This document shows, piece by piece, positions 43,402-52,324 of a DNA stretch of 64,000 nucleotides. The notes under the pieces were generated by a model. That model searched no databases, had not been told where the DNA came from, and saw nothing but the letters and a program-made list of their open reading frames with translations. A program made the translations under genes and the position numbers. Each line of letters begins with the position of its first letter. The stretch's first letter is position 1. The DNA is from Olavius sp. associated proteobacterium Delta 1 (GTDB taxonomy: Bacteria; Desulfobacterota; Desulfobacteria; Desulfobacterales; JAFDCJ01): the NCBI GenBank assembly GCA_902749685.1, contig CACVKW010001130.1:85771-149770 (forward strand), given 5' to 3'.

Positions 43402-43926
43402 TCATTTCGTTTGCGCTAAAATTCTATCGATGTGTCGCATATGATTATCGTAATGAACATCAAAAAAATGAAGTGTTTCCGATATGTCCAGCGGACCGCC
43501 ATACGGATGCCGATAGACCAGATCGTCTTTATTGTCTGCATGTATTTCAGCAAGCAGCCCTTGCAGCTTTTCTCGAATATCATTCCATTGATTGACAAGA
43601 TCGTCCAGCGTCAGACGGCCGTGTGGCTCCATGCTTTCATGGGGGACGTCAACCTCGATGTCCCGCTCCATGACCTTGATGACGATCTGATATTTTTCGG
43701 GCGTTTTTGCTTCAGGGTCAAGTGTTGAAGCCGGTATATTGGTTGACAGCTGGTTTAATAAATCTTTTTCAGCTATCACGAGATGTTCAACGACTTCAAC
43801 AACCGACCATTTATCCGGCCCGGCCTTAAAGGACAATTCCTCACCGGATGAAGAATTGAGGCGCTGTAATAACGCCTCAAGTTTCCGTTTTAAGCTATCA
43901 TACTGTTCTTGATTATTCGGAAGCAT
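43402..43926 (-). CDS. DinB-family protein
   Basis: Start at 43926 (MLPNNQEQYDSLKRKLEALL), where GAAGGAG lies 7 bases upstream. The product has 174 residues. It has the DinB_2 four-helix plan with metal-site histidines in VEVVEHLVIAEKDLL and HYDNHMRHIDRIL, and the WSVVEV signature (DKWSVVEVVEHL). Members are putative metal-dependent hydrolases or thiol-dependent transferases of unknown substrate in this context. Confidence 0.85.
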   Translation of the reverse strand: MLPNNQEQYDSLKRKLEALLQRLNSSSGEELSFKAGPDKWSVVEVVEHLVIAEKDLLNQLSTNIPASTLDPEAKTPEKYQIVIKVMERDIEVDVPHESMEPHGRLTLDDLVNQWNDIREKLQGLLAEIHADNKDDLVYRHPYGGPLDISETLHFFDVHYDNHMRHIDRILAQTK

Positions 43927-44221
43927 TTTAATTCTCCTTCTGGCATGACCTGGTGTGATATGCTTTTCGTTGATTAAACACCATAATCTGAGACCACTTT
44001 CATCCTCAAACCGATAATCGAACAATCAAATAGGTAGATCTATAATACCATTCAATTTAATTATGATTTAATGGGCTCATATGCAAATTTCTCTAACGCT
44101 GGGTAAAATTCAAAGAAATTTCAAGTTTTATAAATTTGAGGCCGATATAGATACTACCTTGATTAATCAGATTCTACAAGCGGCACTCTGAAATAATTTT
44201 CCAAGGGATTAGGAGACTGAG

Positions 44222-45043
44222 ATGGTACTGTTTAATTGTAATGGCTGCGGCCTTTCCAAGGAAATTGCCGATAAGTTTGCCAATAAATCGGTTAACTGTC
44301 CAAAATGTAAAAAGAGTGTTTCCATTGGCGGTCCGGACAAGCCGGGCAAAGCAAACAATCGGTATTCGATCAGCGATTTTGTCAGTCGAACCGCCCAAAA
44401 AGACCGAGGCCAGGGTTTGTTCGAACTTGAAAGCAACCGCCTTCTTGAAATTAACCTCAATGGAATGGTGTGGACCAAGATGGGATCAATGGTTGCCTAT
44501 TTGGGAGGAATAAAGTTCACCAGAGAAGGCATCTTGGAACACGGTGTTACAAAGTTATTGAAACGTGCGGTTACCGGTGAAGGCACGACCCTGACCAAAG
44601 CCGAAGGTAAGGGAACTTTATATCTTGCCGATTTTGGCAAAAAAATTTCCATTCTAAACCTCCAAGGGGAGTCCATTTGTGTTAATGGGAATGATTTGCT
44701 GGCGTTTGAAGGTAACATTGAATGGGATATAAAAATGATCAAAAAGGTCAGTGGTATGTTGGCCGGCGGCCTTTTCAATGTGAATTTAAGCGGCAACGGC
44801 ATGATTGCCATAACCACCCATCACGATCCATTGACGCTGTCGGTTTCTTCGAACAAACCGATTATTACCGATCCGAATGCAACCGTTGCCTGGTCCGGGT
44901 CGCTGACGCCTGAATTAAAAACCGATATTTCGTTTAAGACATTTATGGGTCGCGGCAGCGGCGAATCGATTCAGATGAAATTTGCGGGTCAGGGATTTGT
45001 CGTCATTCAACCTTGCGAGGAGACGTATTTTCAAAAAGCATAG
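44222..45043 (+). CDS. AIM24-family protein with N-terminal zinc ribbon
   Basis: A 273-residue protein. The N-terminus carries two Cys pairs (CNGCG and CPKCKK), a short zinc ribbon. From about residue 65 the beta-rich AIM24 domain follows: GMVWTKMGSMVAYLGGIKF, GKGTLYLADFGKKISIL, LLAFEGNIEWDI, GMIAITTHHDPLTLSV, SIQMKFAGQGFVVIQP. AIM24 proteins are trimeric beta-barrel-like proteins also found in mitochondria; the bacterial role is unclear. AGGAG lies 6 bases before the ATG. It converges with the selenoprotein candidate gene. Confidence 0.88.
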   Translation: MVLFNCNGCGLSKEIADKFANKSVNCPKCKKSVSIGGPDKPGKANNRYSISDFVSRTAQKDRGQGLFELESNRLLEINLNGMVWTKMGSMVAYLGGIKFTREGILEHGVTKLLKRAVTGEGTTLTKAEGKGTLYLADFGKKISILNLQGESICVNGNDLLAFEGNIEWDIKMIKKVSGMLAGGLFNVNLSGNGMIAITTHHDPLTLSVSSNKPIITDPNATVAWSGSLTPELKTDISFKTFMGRGSGESIQMKFAGQGFVVIQPCEETYFQKA

Positions 45044-45151
45044 AGAAACACGGCAATTTTGCAGGCGATTTTCAGCATACGATTAAATGGACGCGAGGTA
45101 AAGCCGAATCCGGTGCCGGCCGCAATGCTGTCTTGAGCAAATTGTTAGCCG

Positions 45152-45790
45152 TTAAATCATTGGACGCTCTCCAAAGATTGGTCCGACTTCCCGGGTCCGT
45201 TTAAGTTCGAAAAAACCGGGCATACTGCCGGCCGCAATAATCGCATCCCAGAAATTTACGGCATCTTCACCGGTTGGTGCCGGGCTCATAACCGGGCCGA
45301 AAAAACCGGGGCCCTTGCCGCCGTCGAGCACAATCTGCGGTACACCGACATCGGTGCCGGCTTTGGCAATGGCCAGATCCATATCGGCCTGGATGTCTTT
45401 ATCCAGTGTTTCGTCCTCAGCGCCTGCTGCCAATCTGGCTGGTAAGCCGCAGGTTTGCAGGATTTCCGTCAGGGCTGAAGGTTCATCGATATCGCCTTCA
45501 TCGTGATGATAACGTGCACCCATGACAGTATAGATTTGCCCGACGCCGTCGTTGCCGAATTCGCGCCGGACCGCTGCCGCCACCCGCAACGCTTTCAAAC
45601 CGATTGCATGCAGTATGCTATAGTCTTGCGGTATTTCGCGGTCTTTATTGATCAGCTTAAGGCTGAAAAATTTCCAATTTACCTGGATCTGTTTTTGCTG
45701 GCCAACATCTACCATCCACCTGGAGGTAATCCAACACCAGGGTCAGACCGGATCCCAGTAAAAATCCACACTGTCTTTTGATTCGACCAT
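45152..45790 (-). CDS. DsbA-family thioredoxin-fold protein, predicted selenoprotein (Sec16)
   Basis: Start at 45790, with a strong AAGGAGG 5 bases upstream. Codon 16 is TGA (45743-45745) and the frame stays open for 196 codons after it. Around it the protein reads VDFYWDPV-U-PWCWITSRW, so the TGA sits exactly where DsbA-like relatives (Rv2466c type, DPLCPWAW) have the redox cysteine. The resolving cysteine is C19. The rest is a normal DsbA-like helical insert and the cis-Pro motif VGVPQIVLDGG. A bacterial-SECIS-like hairpin follows the TGA. It is probably a cytosolic oxidoreductase or nitroreductase-type enzyme. If Sec is not used, the protein would stop after 15 residues. Confidence 0.82.
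45709..45745 (-). promoter_or_regulatory. candidate bacterial SECIS element
   Basis: In the mRNA the UGA is followed by a hairpin at +14 to +34. The lower stem is U-UACC with GGUA-G, then a bulged U on the 3' side, an upper stem UCC with GGA, and the loop AGGU at +22 to +25. Spacing, a G near the start of the loop and the bulged U agree with what is known of bacterial SECIS elements such as that of E. coli fdhF. Confidence 0.65.
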
Positions 45791-46145
45791 TGCTGCCTCC
45801 TTACCTCTCATTAATTTTCACGCAAAATCCATGTATTAAGCACATTATACGATATGACTGTCAAGAGAAAAAATTGTTTATTTGGTCCGCATCCCAATTT
45901 ATCCGCCCTGCCTCATTCCATAAGCCACCCAAGCTATTTGCTAGACCGCTCTCGGGAAAAGTAGCCTCAGCGCGGCGGCAATGGCGTGGTTTATCGGCTG
46001 AAATATCAAAGCACGCGGTATAACTCCGACAATAAATTGTCAATATGATGTCGCTAAACGCCTAACGCTAATCAATATCCCGCTAAGCCAGGATTCTTTA
46101 CATTACACCCTTTACCTCTGCCCGATATTCTGATACTTTTTTTTC
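45791..46145. other. non-coding gap
   Basis: 355 bp between the divergent selenoprotein and glycosylase genes. No gene seen. The first part (CTCATTAATTTTCACGCAAA, from 45806) resembles 13106-13125 (CTCATTAGTTTTCATGCAAG), a short dispersed similarity upstream of unrelated genes. Confidence 0.4.
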
Positions 46146-47366
46146 ATGGAAACAATATCCATATCCGAAGCCCGTCGATTGGCACTGGCCCGGGCCGGGC
46201 TTCTCAAACCGGAGTGGACCGGTCTTCCCAAACGCGCAACGGACCGCACGCTGCGGGCCCGCAAAGCGGCCCATCGAATTATCCGGCGCTTTGGCTACCT
46301 GCAACTCGACACCGTGTCGATTGCCGGTGCCCGCAGTCATGCGATCGTACTGCTTTCTCGGCTCGACGGTTTCGATCATGAATTGGCGGAGGAGTTGCTG
46401 CGGCCCAACGAGCCGCTATTCGAGTACTGGGGACACGAAGCAAGCTGGATCCCAATGGAGCTTTATCCGGTATTTGAATTTCGCCGCAAGGCATTTTGCA
46501 GCCATCCCTGGTGGGGGGATCTAATCGGGCAACACCCCCAAGTCGCAGAAAACCTGCGCCGGCGTATTCGGGATGAAGGACCCATTCGTTCCCTCGATAT
46601 GGAAGGCAGTGGGAGCAACGGCTGGTGGGATTTAAAACTGGTCAAACGGGTGGCAACTGCGCTGTGGTCCGCGGGTGAGCTTGCCATTCGCGAACGGCGG
46701 AATTTTCAAAGGATCTATGATTTGACCGAACATGTTATTCCCGAGCGCTGGCGGCAAAAGAGCGTGCCCGAATCGCAAGCCATCGAGCAATTACTGGTTC
46801 AAGCACTGAAGGGACATGGTTGGGCTTCGAGCGGCACCCTCTCTCAAACCTGGCGGCTTACCAATCAAAAAAAAAGCATCGCGGCCGCCCTGAACCGTCT
46901 TGTTGACAAGGACCGAATTGTCCCCTGCATCCTTATCGGTGAGGACAAAAAGAAACGACCCGGCTGGATCCGACCCAACGGTCTCGAGCTGGCGGCACGC
47001 CTCAAGCGTGTGCGTCCGCGCGCTGACAAAGGTGTTCTGCTATCGCCTTTTGACCCGGTGCTCTGGGATCGCCGACGCGTTCAACAATTGTTCGCTTTTG
47101 ATCAGGTTCTGGAGATTTTTAAACCCGCACTAAAGCGCAAATATGGCTACTATTGTCTTCCGGTGCTTGCCGGCGACAGGCTGGTGGCGCGAGTCGATCT
47201 CAAAGCCGATTGGAAAGCCAAAAAGCTCAACGTGCTATCAGTCCTGCTAGAAGAAGCCAACCTAACCGGCAAGGCGAAGTCGAAAGCCCTTGAAGCGCTG
47301 CGAACGGCACTTGACCGCTATGCGGGAGCATTGAAATTGAAACTTGCAGGTAGAAAATTATACTGA
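46146..47366 (+). CDS. ycaQ: YcaQ-family DNA glycosylase (winged-helix, DUF1006 type)
   Basis: A 406-residue cytoplasmic protein. It starts with the family pattern ISISEARRLALARAGL, followed by RIIRRFGYLQLDTVSI; the QLD triplet corresponds to the catalytic Q-x-D motif of YcaQ, which unhooks interstrand cross-links. Further markers are FEYWGHEASWIP, ATALWSAGELAIRERRNFQR and PFDPVLWDRRRVQQLFAFD. The whole length fits the tandem winged-helix family. Its likely role is repair of DNA alkylation or cross-links. It stands alone. Confidence 0.85.
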   Translation: METISISEARRLALARAGLLKPEWTGLPKRATDRTLRARKAAHRIIRRFGYLQLDTVSIAGARSHAIVLLSRLDGFDHELAEELLRPNEPLFEYWGHEASWIPMELYPVFEFRRKAFCSHPWWGDLIGQHPQVAENLRRRIRDEGPIRSLDMEGSGSNGWWDLKLVKRVATALWSAGELAIRERRNFQRIYDLTEHVIPERWRQKSVPESQAIEQLLVQALKGHGWASSGTLSQTWRLTNQKKSIAAALNRLVDKDRIVPCILIGEDKKKRPGWIRPNGLELAARLKRVRPRADKGVLLSPFDPVLWDRRRVQQLFAFDQVLEIFKPALKRKYGYYCLPVLAGDRLVARVDLKADWKAKKLNVLSVLLEEANLTGKAKSKALEALRTALDRYAGALKLKLAGRKLY

Positions 47367-47414
47367 GAAAGGAAGCCGATAGAGTTTTCGCTTTAAACTG
47401 GAAAAGGAGGTGTC

Positions 47415-48191
47415 ATGGAAACTTTGCTTGAACTTGGGAACATGCGTCTGGAAAAAGACGGTAAGCGGGCATGGCTGAATTTCACCCGGGAGTCTCACTT
47501 AAATGCCATGAACAACGAAGGAACCGAGCAGATCAATCGGTTGGTCATGGCGTTAAGAGAAGATCCGGATATCCGGGTCGTTGTCGTTAGAGGACAGGGG
47601 CGGGCCTTTTGCACGGGAATTGATCTAAAAGAACTCTCTGCCGACCGCATCGATATGAGCTACCACGAGCGCTGGGAAAAGGCGCTGCGCATTTTGGAGA
47701 AGATGGAAAAAGTGGTAATTGTCGGTATGCACGGCTTCTGTCTCGGCGGGGCGCTTCAGCTCGCAATGGCCTGCGATATACGCGTCAGTACACCGGATTG
47801 TCAAATCGGATTGCCGGCCATTCGCGAATCATTGGTCCCGGGCCTTGGCACCTGGCGTTTGCCCCGCTATATTGGTTGGGGTCGTGCCAAGAAGTTAATT
47901 CTGGGTGGCGAGAATATCTCCGGTGAAGAAGCGCTAAATATTGGTCTGGTGGATTATCTGGTGCCTGCCGAGAATTTTTTTAATCATCTTGATCAAATCG
48001 CTGCCAACTACTTAAAATCATGTTCGGCGGGATCCAGGATGAGCAAACTGCTTACCAACAGTGCCTTTGACATAAATTACAATGACTTCCTGAAATACTA
48101 TTTCAAGCTGCAGGAGCGGACCCAATACAGCCTGGACGCCGAGGAGGGCAAGCGGGCATATCTGGAAAAGCGGGACCCGATCTGGCAATAG
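47415..48191 (+). CDS. enoyl-CoA hydratase/isomerase family protein
   Basis: A 258-residue protein with a strong AAAGGAGG site. Crotonase landmarks: GQGRAFCTGIDLKEL (oxyanion-hole region), GMHGFCLGGALQLAMACDIR (second oxyanion glycine) and IGLPAIRESLVPGLGTWRLP with an acidic residue near the usual catalytic position. C-terminal trimerisation helices are present. It acts on an acyl-CoA; the substrate is not predictable here. Confidence 0.92.
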   Translation: METLLELGNMRLEKDGKRAWLNFTRESHLNAMNNEGTEQINRLVMALREDPDIRVVVVRGQGRAFCTGIDLKELSADRIDMSYHERWEKALRILEKMEKVVIVGMHGFCLGGALQLAMACDIRVSTPDCQIGLPAIRESLVPGLGTWRLPRYIGWGRAKKLILGGENISGEEALNIGLVDYLVPAENFFNHLDQIAANYLKSCSAGSRMSKLLTNSAFDINYNDFLKYYFKLQERTQYSLDAEEGKRAYLEKRDPIWQ

Positions 48192-48269
48192 GTGCATAGA
48201 AATTATTTATGATTCAAACTTTTTAAAAGTGAGCAATTATCATCGAAGAATAAAGAAAGGATAACTCTG

Positions 48270-48758
48270 ATGAACGATGCCCAGTTACCTGTAGAAAGCG
48301 ACCAGAAGCAAAAAGATTATTATCTCCGGCTGCGGGATAAGGTCAGTGAGTGGTTTGAAAAGAATGCGGATAATAAACCGGAATATGCGAATTACATTCT
48401 TTTAGTCCCGGACTTTTTTTATCTCCTGGTCAGGCTGACGCTGGATGATCGCATCCCGGCGATCGATAAAGCCAAATTTGCCGGGGTGATTGCCTACTTT
48501 TTCAGCCCGATCGATTTTCTGCCGGAGGCTTTGCTCGGACCCGTCGGTTATTTGGACGATCTGGTTTTAGCCTGTTATGTGCTCAATCTCTACATCAACA
48601 AGCAGGACGAGGCCGGCCAAGCGGTCGTCAAAGAACTGTGGCCCGGCGATCAGGATGTGTTGGATACAATCCAGTCTGTTATGCAAAAAGCCGATGAATG
48701 GATCGGTTCCGGACTGTTGAAAAAGATAAAAGGTGTCTACCAGAGTTTTAAAAAATAA
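48270..48758 (+). CDS. YkvA family protein (DUF1232)
   Basis: A 162-residue protein. The DUF1232 core is clear: IPAIDKAKFAGVIAYFFSPI then DFLPEALLGPVGYLDDLVLA, with two hydrophobic helices. It is probably a small membrane-associated protein of unknown function. AAAGGA precedes the start. It is 2 bp from the convergent end of the damaged kinase gene. Confidence 0.85.
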   Translation: MNDAQLPVESDQKQKDYYLRLRDKVSEWFEKNADNKPEYANYILLVPDFFYLLVRLTLDDRIPAIDKAKFAGVIAYFFSPIDFLPEALLGPVGYLDDLVLACYVLNLYINKQDEAGQAVVKELWPGDQDVLDTIQSVMQKADEWIGSGLLKKIKGVYQSFKK

Positions 48759-48760
48759 AA

Positions 48761-49966
48761 TTATTCTCTGACTGTGGTGCTCTGGCGAACACTGGCTACC
48801 ACCAGGTCACGAACCTCAGCCAGCAGCTTTTTACTGGTGTATGTCTCTTTTTGGAGGATTTTTTCTACGTAACCATTCAAGCGCAGGCGGTCTTGCGGGG
48901 TAATGTCTTTTGCCGTGATGACGACCACAGGGATCGAGCACCACTTTTCGTGTTTGCGCAGTTCGGCAACAAATTGAAAGCCGTCCATCTCCGGCATCAT
49001 CAGATCCAGCAGAATCAACGCCGGCCGGCTGTCAGAAATACGCTCCAACGCCATCCGACCATTTCCGGCTTCGGTCACGGTGCACCCGGTTTTCTCCAAC
49101 GTGTGGCGCAAGATCTCACGCGTCTCGGCATCATCCTCCACCAACATCTCGCTGAAACCGATAATGGCGTTTAGCGGGGTACGCAACTCATGGCTCATAT
49201 TGGCCAGAAACGCGCTCTTAGACCGGTTGGCAGCCTCGGCGGTTTCTTCCGCCCGCTTGCGCTCGGCAATTTCCCGCTGGAGTTGCTCATTGGCAGCAAA
49301 GAGTTTGGCCGTACGGCTGCCGATTTGGTCAAACATTGAATTAAAAGCCGCCATCACATCACCCAATTCGTCGTTGCGTTTGACTGAACTGGAATAGAAA
49401 TTCTCGCTGCTTCCTTCGCTGCCTGCAGTCAACATGTCATTTCGCAGACGCAGGATAGGAGTAATTACGGTTGCCCCCACTGCTAACATGGTACCGGCTG
49501 TCATAAAAGCGACAATTAGAATGACAAATAGAAGTATACGTCCGACGTAAGCCCACAACTCCTTTCTGACCGATGATGCATCAAGCCGCCCAATCACATG
49601 ATAGGCACTCTGAGACTTGGCTGCCGACCAGCCGACATCGTACCTGAGGCTATCCTGGCTGACAACACGCACAACGTCACGGCCTTGCATGGCAGATAGC
49701 GTCAATGCGGGTGGTTCGCCGAACTTACCGAGTAGCCGGCCATCCTCAGCCCGGTAGATTGCCCCGCCGACGATACGCGAGTCTGTGGTTACTCGTTTCG
49801 CCGTGGACAGTAATTCGCTGGCCGTGGTTGTCGAATCAGACAGCCGCACAATCGGTAATACCGTGATAAATCCAAAATGCTCCAATTGTGCCAATTGCCA
49901 CTTTTTTTGAGTTAAATAAGATGGAATCAGAATGATGGTTTCAATTAGCAAAACGCTAACAATCAC
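48761..49966 (-). pseudogene. internally deleted hybrid histidine kinase
   Basis: The frame opens at GTG 49966 and encodes 401 residues. It has two membrane helices with a periplasmic domain between (~25-170), HAMP, coiled coil and the histidine motif SAFLANMSHELRTPLNAIIG. Directly after FSEMLVED it continues DAETREILRHTLEKTG, which belongs inside a receiver domain with D in ALILLDLMMPEMDG. The whole ATPase domain that should lie between is missing, and the receiver's first strand is lost, although the frame is kept. The protein cannot autophosphorylate. In-frame codons upstream (SRHIGFWV) show that the true N-terminus is also lost. Confidence 0.75.
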
Positions 49967-49986
49967 CCAGAATCCAATGTGGCGAG

Positions 49987-50322
49987 ATGAACTGGGACAT
50001 GTTATCGCGCCGCCTGGGGCGGCGAGGGTATGAGGTCGTCGTTGCTGTCGATGGCCAACAGGGCGTCACGATGTCTCGATCAGAAGGGCCTGATCTTATT
50101 TTGATGGATATGAGTTTACCTATCATAGATGGCTGGGAAGCAACCCGGCAGATTAAAGCTGCATCCGTAACTAGAGAGATCCCCGTCATTGCACTGACAG
50201 CGCATGCCATGGTGGGCGACAAAGAAAAAGCAATGGCAGCCGGATGTGACGACTACGATACCAAACCAATCGAGTTCAAACGTCTGTTAGACAAAATTGA
50301 GGCTGCCCTGGCAAAAGGATAA
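49987..50322 (+). pseudogene. response regulator receiver domain lacking its first strand
   Basis: A 111-residue protein beginning MNWDMLSRRLGRRGYEVVVA, which in intact relatives follows an ILxVEDNE segment. The acidic pair that binds magnesium is therefore absent. The phospho-acceptor (ILMDMSLP) and the K in DTKPIEFKRL remain. Its 5' end lies about 20 bp from the also truncated 5' end of the divergent kinase gene, so one deletion probably removed both starts. Confidence 0.65.
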
Positions 50323-50327
50323 ACACC

Positions 50328-51338
50328 GTGACTGATGAAGAAACCGGCGGCTACCGACCCACGTCCGAGAGTGCGGGCAAGACCGTAGTTGATGAGCATG
50401 ATCCCTATTCGGCGGAGGGTCAGGAACAGTCGGCCTCCCTTTCCAACATTCGGCATAAGTTGCGCACGCCCTTGAACCATCTCATCGGTTATAGCGAAAT
50501 GCTGCTGGAAGAAGCCGATGAGCAGCAATTGAAAAGTTTTGTCGACGATCTGAACAAAATTCACACAGCCGGCAAGCAGCCATTGCTCATGATCAACGAT
50601 CTCCTCGACCCGGCAGGGTCTCAAGCCGCTCATGCACACCCTGCCGCAAAAACGGCGGATCCCGCGGCTCTTTTTCGTGACATAGAGCCCCGAAAACGCC
50701 CTTTGGCCTCTGACCAGCATGGCACCGACCAACGACCATCGAGTCGTCTGCTCGTAGTGGACGACAACGAGGGCAACCGTGATATGCTTTCGCGGCGTCT
50801 CAGACATGAAGGCTATACTGTCGAAACAGCCGAACATGGACGGAAAGCTTTGGCGGTGATCAAATCCCAGCAGATTGACCTGGTACTGCTCGATGTGATG
50901 ATGCCGGAGATGAATGGGTACGAAGTGCTCGAACAGTTACAAGCAGACAGAAACTGGCGTGACATTCCGGTTATTATGATCTCGGCCCTTGACGAGATCG
51001 AAAGCGTGGTGCGATGTATCGAAATGGGAGCTGAAGACTATCTGCCTAAGCCTTTTAATCCTGTGCTTTTAAGAGCGCGTGTCACCGCCAGCCTGGAAAA
51101 AAAGCGCCTGCGCGACATTGAGCGGCTCTATGCACAAAGCATGGAAAAGGAATTGGAAATTGGACGAAAGATTCAAAGCAGTTTTTTTCCGGACCTTTTT
51201 TTCGGGATTTTGGATCCCGAAACCGGTGTGCTCTCTTACATTAATGCCGGCCACGAACCGCTCATCGTCGTTGGCCCGGGCGGGGTCAAGGAGGAGCTAC
51301 AACCAACCGGACCGGCGGTTGGAATGGTCAACCCTTAG
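50328..51338 (+). pseudogene. histidine-motif/receiver/SpoIIE-phosphatase protein with internal and C-terminal loss
   Basis: A 336-residue protein. A dimerisation-type helix (IRHKLRTPLNHLIGYSEML) is followed by a complete receiver domain (LLVVDDNEGN, D in LVLLDVMMPEM, K in YLPKPF). Then comes the linker typical of RsbU-like phosphatases (KELEIGRKIQSSFFPD), which jumps straight to LFFGILDPETGVLSYINAGH in the late part of a PP2C/SpoIIE domain. About 130 residues of the phosphatase appear deleted in frame and the end is cut off after GPAVGMV. The receiver may still fold, but the phosphatase cannot work. Confidence 0.75.
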
Positions 51339-52180
51339 ACAGTTGGGCTCAACAATATGCAGCGGGTAAATTCATAGATTTAAACGGCCGTTCGACGCAC
51401 TATATCGAGAAAGGAGATGGAGAAGTAATTATTCTTTTGCATGGCTTCTTTTACGATTCCTATATGTGGCAAAGAAATATTAATGATTTGGCGGAACAGT
51501 TTAAAGTCTATGCCCCGGACCTTTGGGGTTTTGGATACAGTACGCGCGAACCTCTTGACTACGGTTATCAGCTTTACTCGGATCAAGTATTGATGTTTAT
51601 GGATGCGCTTGGTATACAGCGTGCCTCTTTAGCCGGCCAGTCCATGGGAGGTGGCACGGCTATTTGGTTTAGCGTACATCACAGGAACCGGGTAAATAAA
51701 CTCATTCTAGTGGATGCAGCTGCTGGACCCCACGGCCTTCCGTTAACTGGAAAATTTTTCAATCTTGCTGGAGTCGGTGAGTTCTTTTTGGGGCTTAACA
51801 CCAATTTTATTCGACGTAAAAATCTGGCGGATTTTTTAATTCACAACCAGGACCTCCTTACGGACAGCTACTTTGAAAACGTGACCCGGTTTCATAAGAT
51901 CAAAGGTACAACGGAGTGTTCGCTGTCAATTCTGCGCAAGCAATTCTTCCATACACTAAGTGATCAATTACAACAGCTATCCCGGCTGGATATCCCGGTT
52001 TTAATTATATGGGGCCGCGAGGATAGGGGGATTCCCCTGCAGAAGGGACGGGAGATGCACCGAATTTTGAATGGATCGCGCTTGGAGATTATAGACAACG
52101 CGGGTCATGTTCCCAACTACGAACGTGCTGAAGCGTTCAACACGTTTGCGCTAGATTTTTTGCAGGAACAGGCCGCTTAA
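51335..52180 (+). CDS. alpha/beta hydrolase, 5'-truncated
   Basis: The reading frame is open from 51335 (LDSWAQQYAAGKFIDLNGRS) but has no ATG; the first usable start is a TTG at 51437, which would cut off the first beta-strand. Motifs are intact: LLHGFFYDSYMW (oxyanion region), AGQSMGGGTAIW (nucleophile Ser), IIWGREDRGIP (Asp) and NAGHVPNYE (His). The first residues overlap the truncated phosphatase gene in another frame, so the original start was probably lost at the fusion point (~51325-51335). The enzyme type is unknown. Confidence 0.75.
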   Translation, partial: LDSWAQQYAAGKFIDLNGRSTHYIEKGDGEVIILLHGFFYDSYMWQRNINDLAEQFKVYAPDLWGFGYSTREPLDYGYQLYSDQVLMFMDALGIQRASLAGQSMGGGTAIWFSVHHRNRVNKLILVDAAAGPHGLPLTGKFFNLAGVGEFFLGLNTNFIRRKNLADFLIHNQDLLTDSYFENVTRFHKIKGTTECSLSILRKQFFHTLSDQLQQLSRLDIPVLIIWGREDRGIPLQKGREMHRILNGSRLEIIDNAGHVPNYERAEAFNTFALDFLQEQAA

Positions 52181-52324
52181 CCCTTTTTTTACGGTATTAT
52201 TTAATATTCGCCTGCCATTTAAATCGGCCAATTGCTGCCTAACTTCCCGCCATCTGAAGCAAAATTCAAATTTCAACAATATAAGACAGCGCGCTGTACG
52301 GAGATGCTTTTTGTTTGACACCTT

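Noticed and set aside
45743..45745. TGA as an ordinary nonsense mutation
   Set aside because: Possible, but its place at the redox-cysteine codon, the intact downstream frame and the hairpin at the right distance favour selenocysteine.
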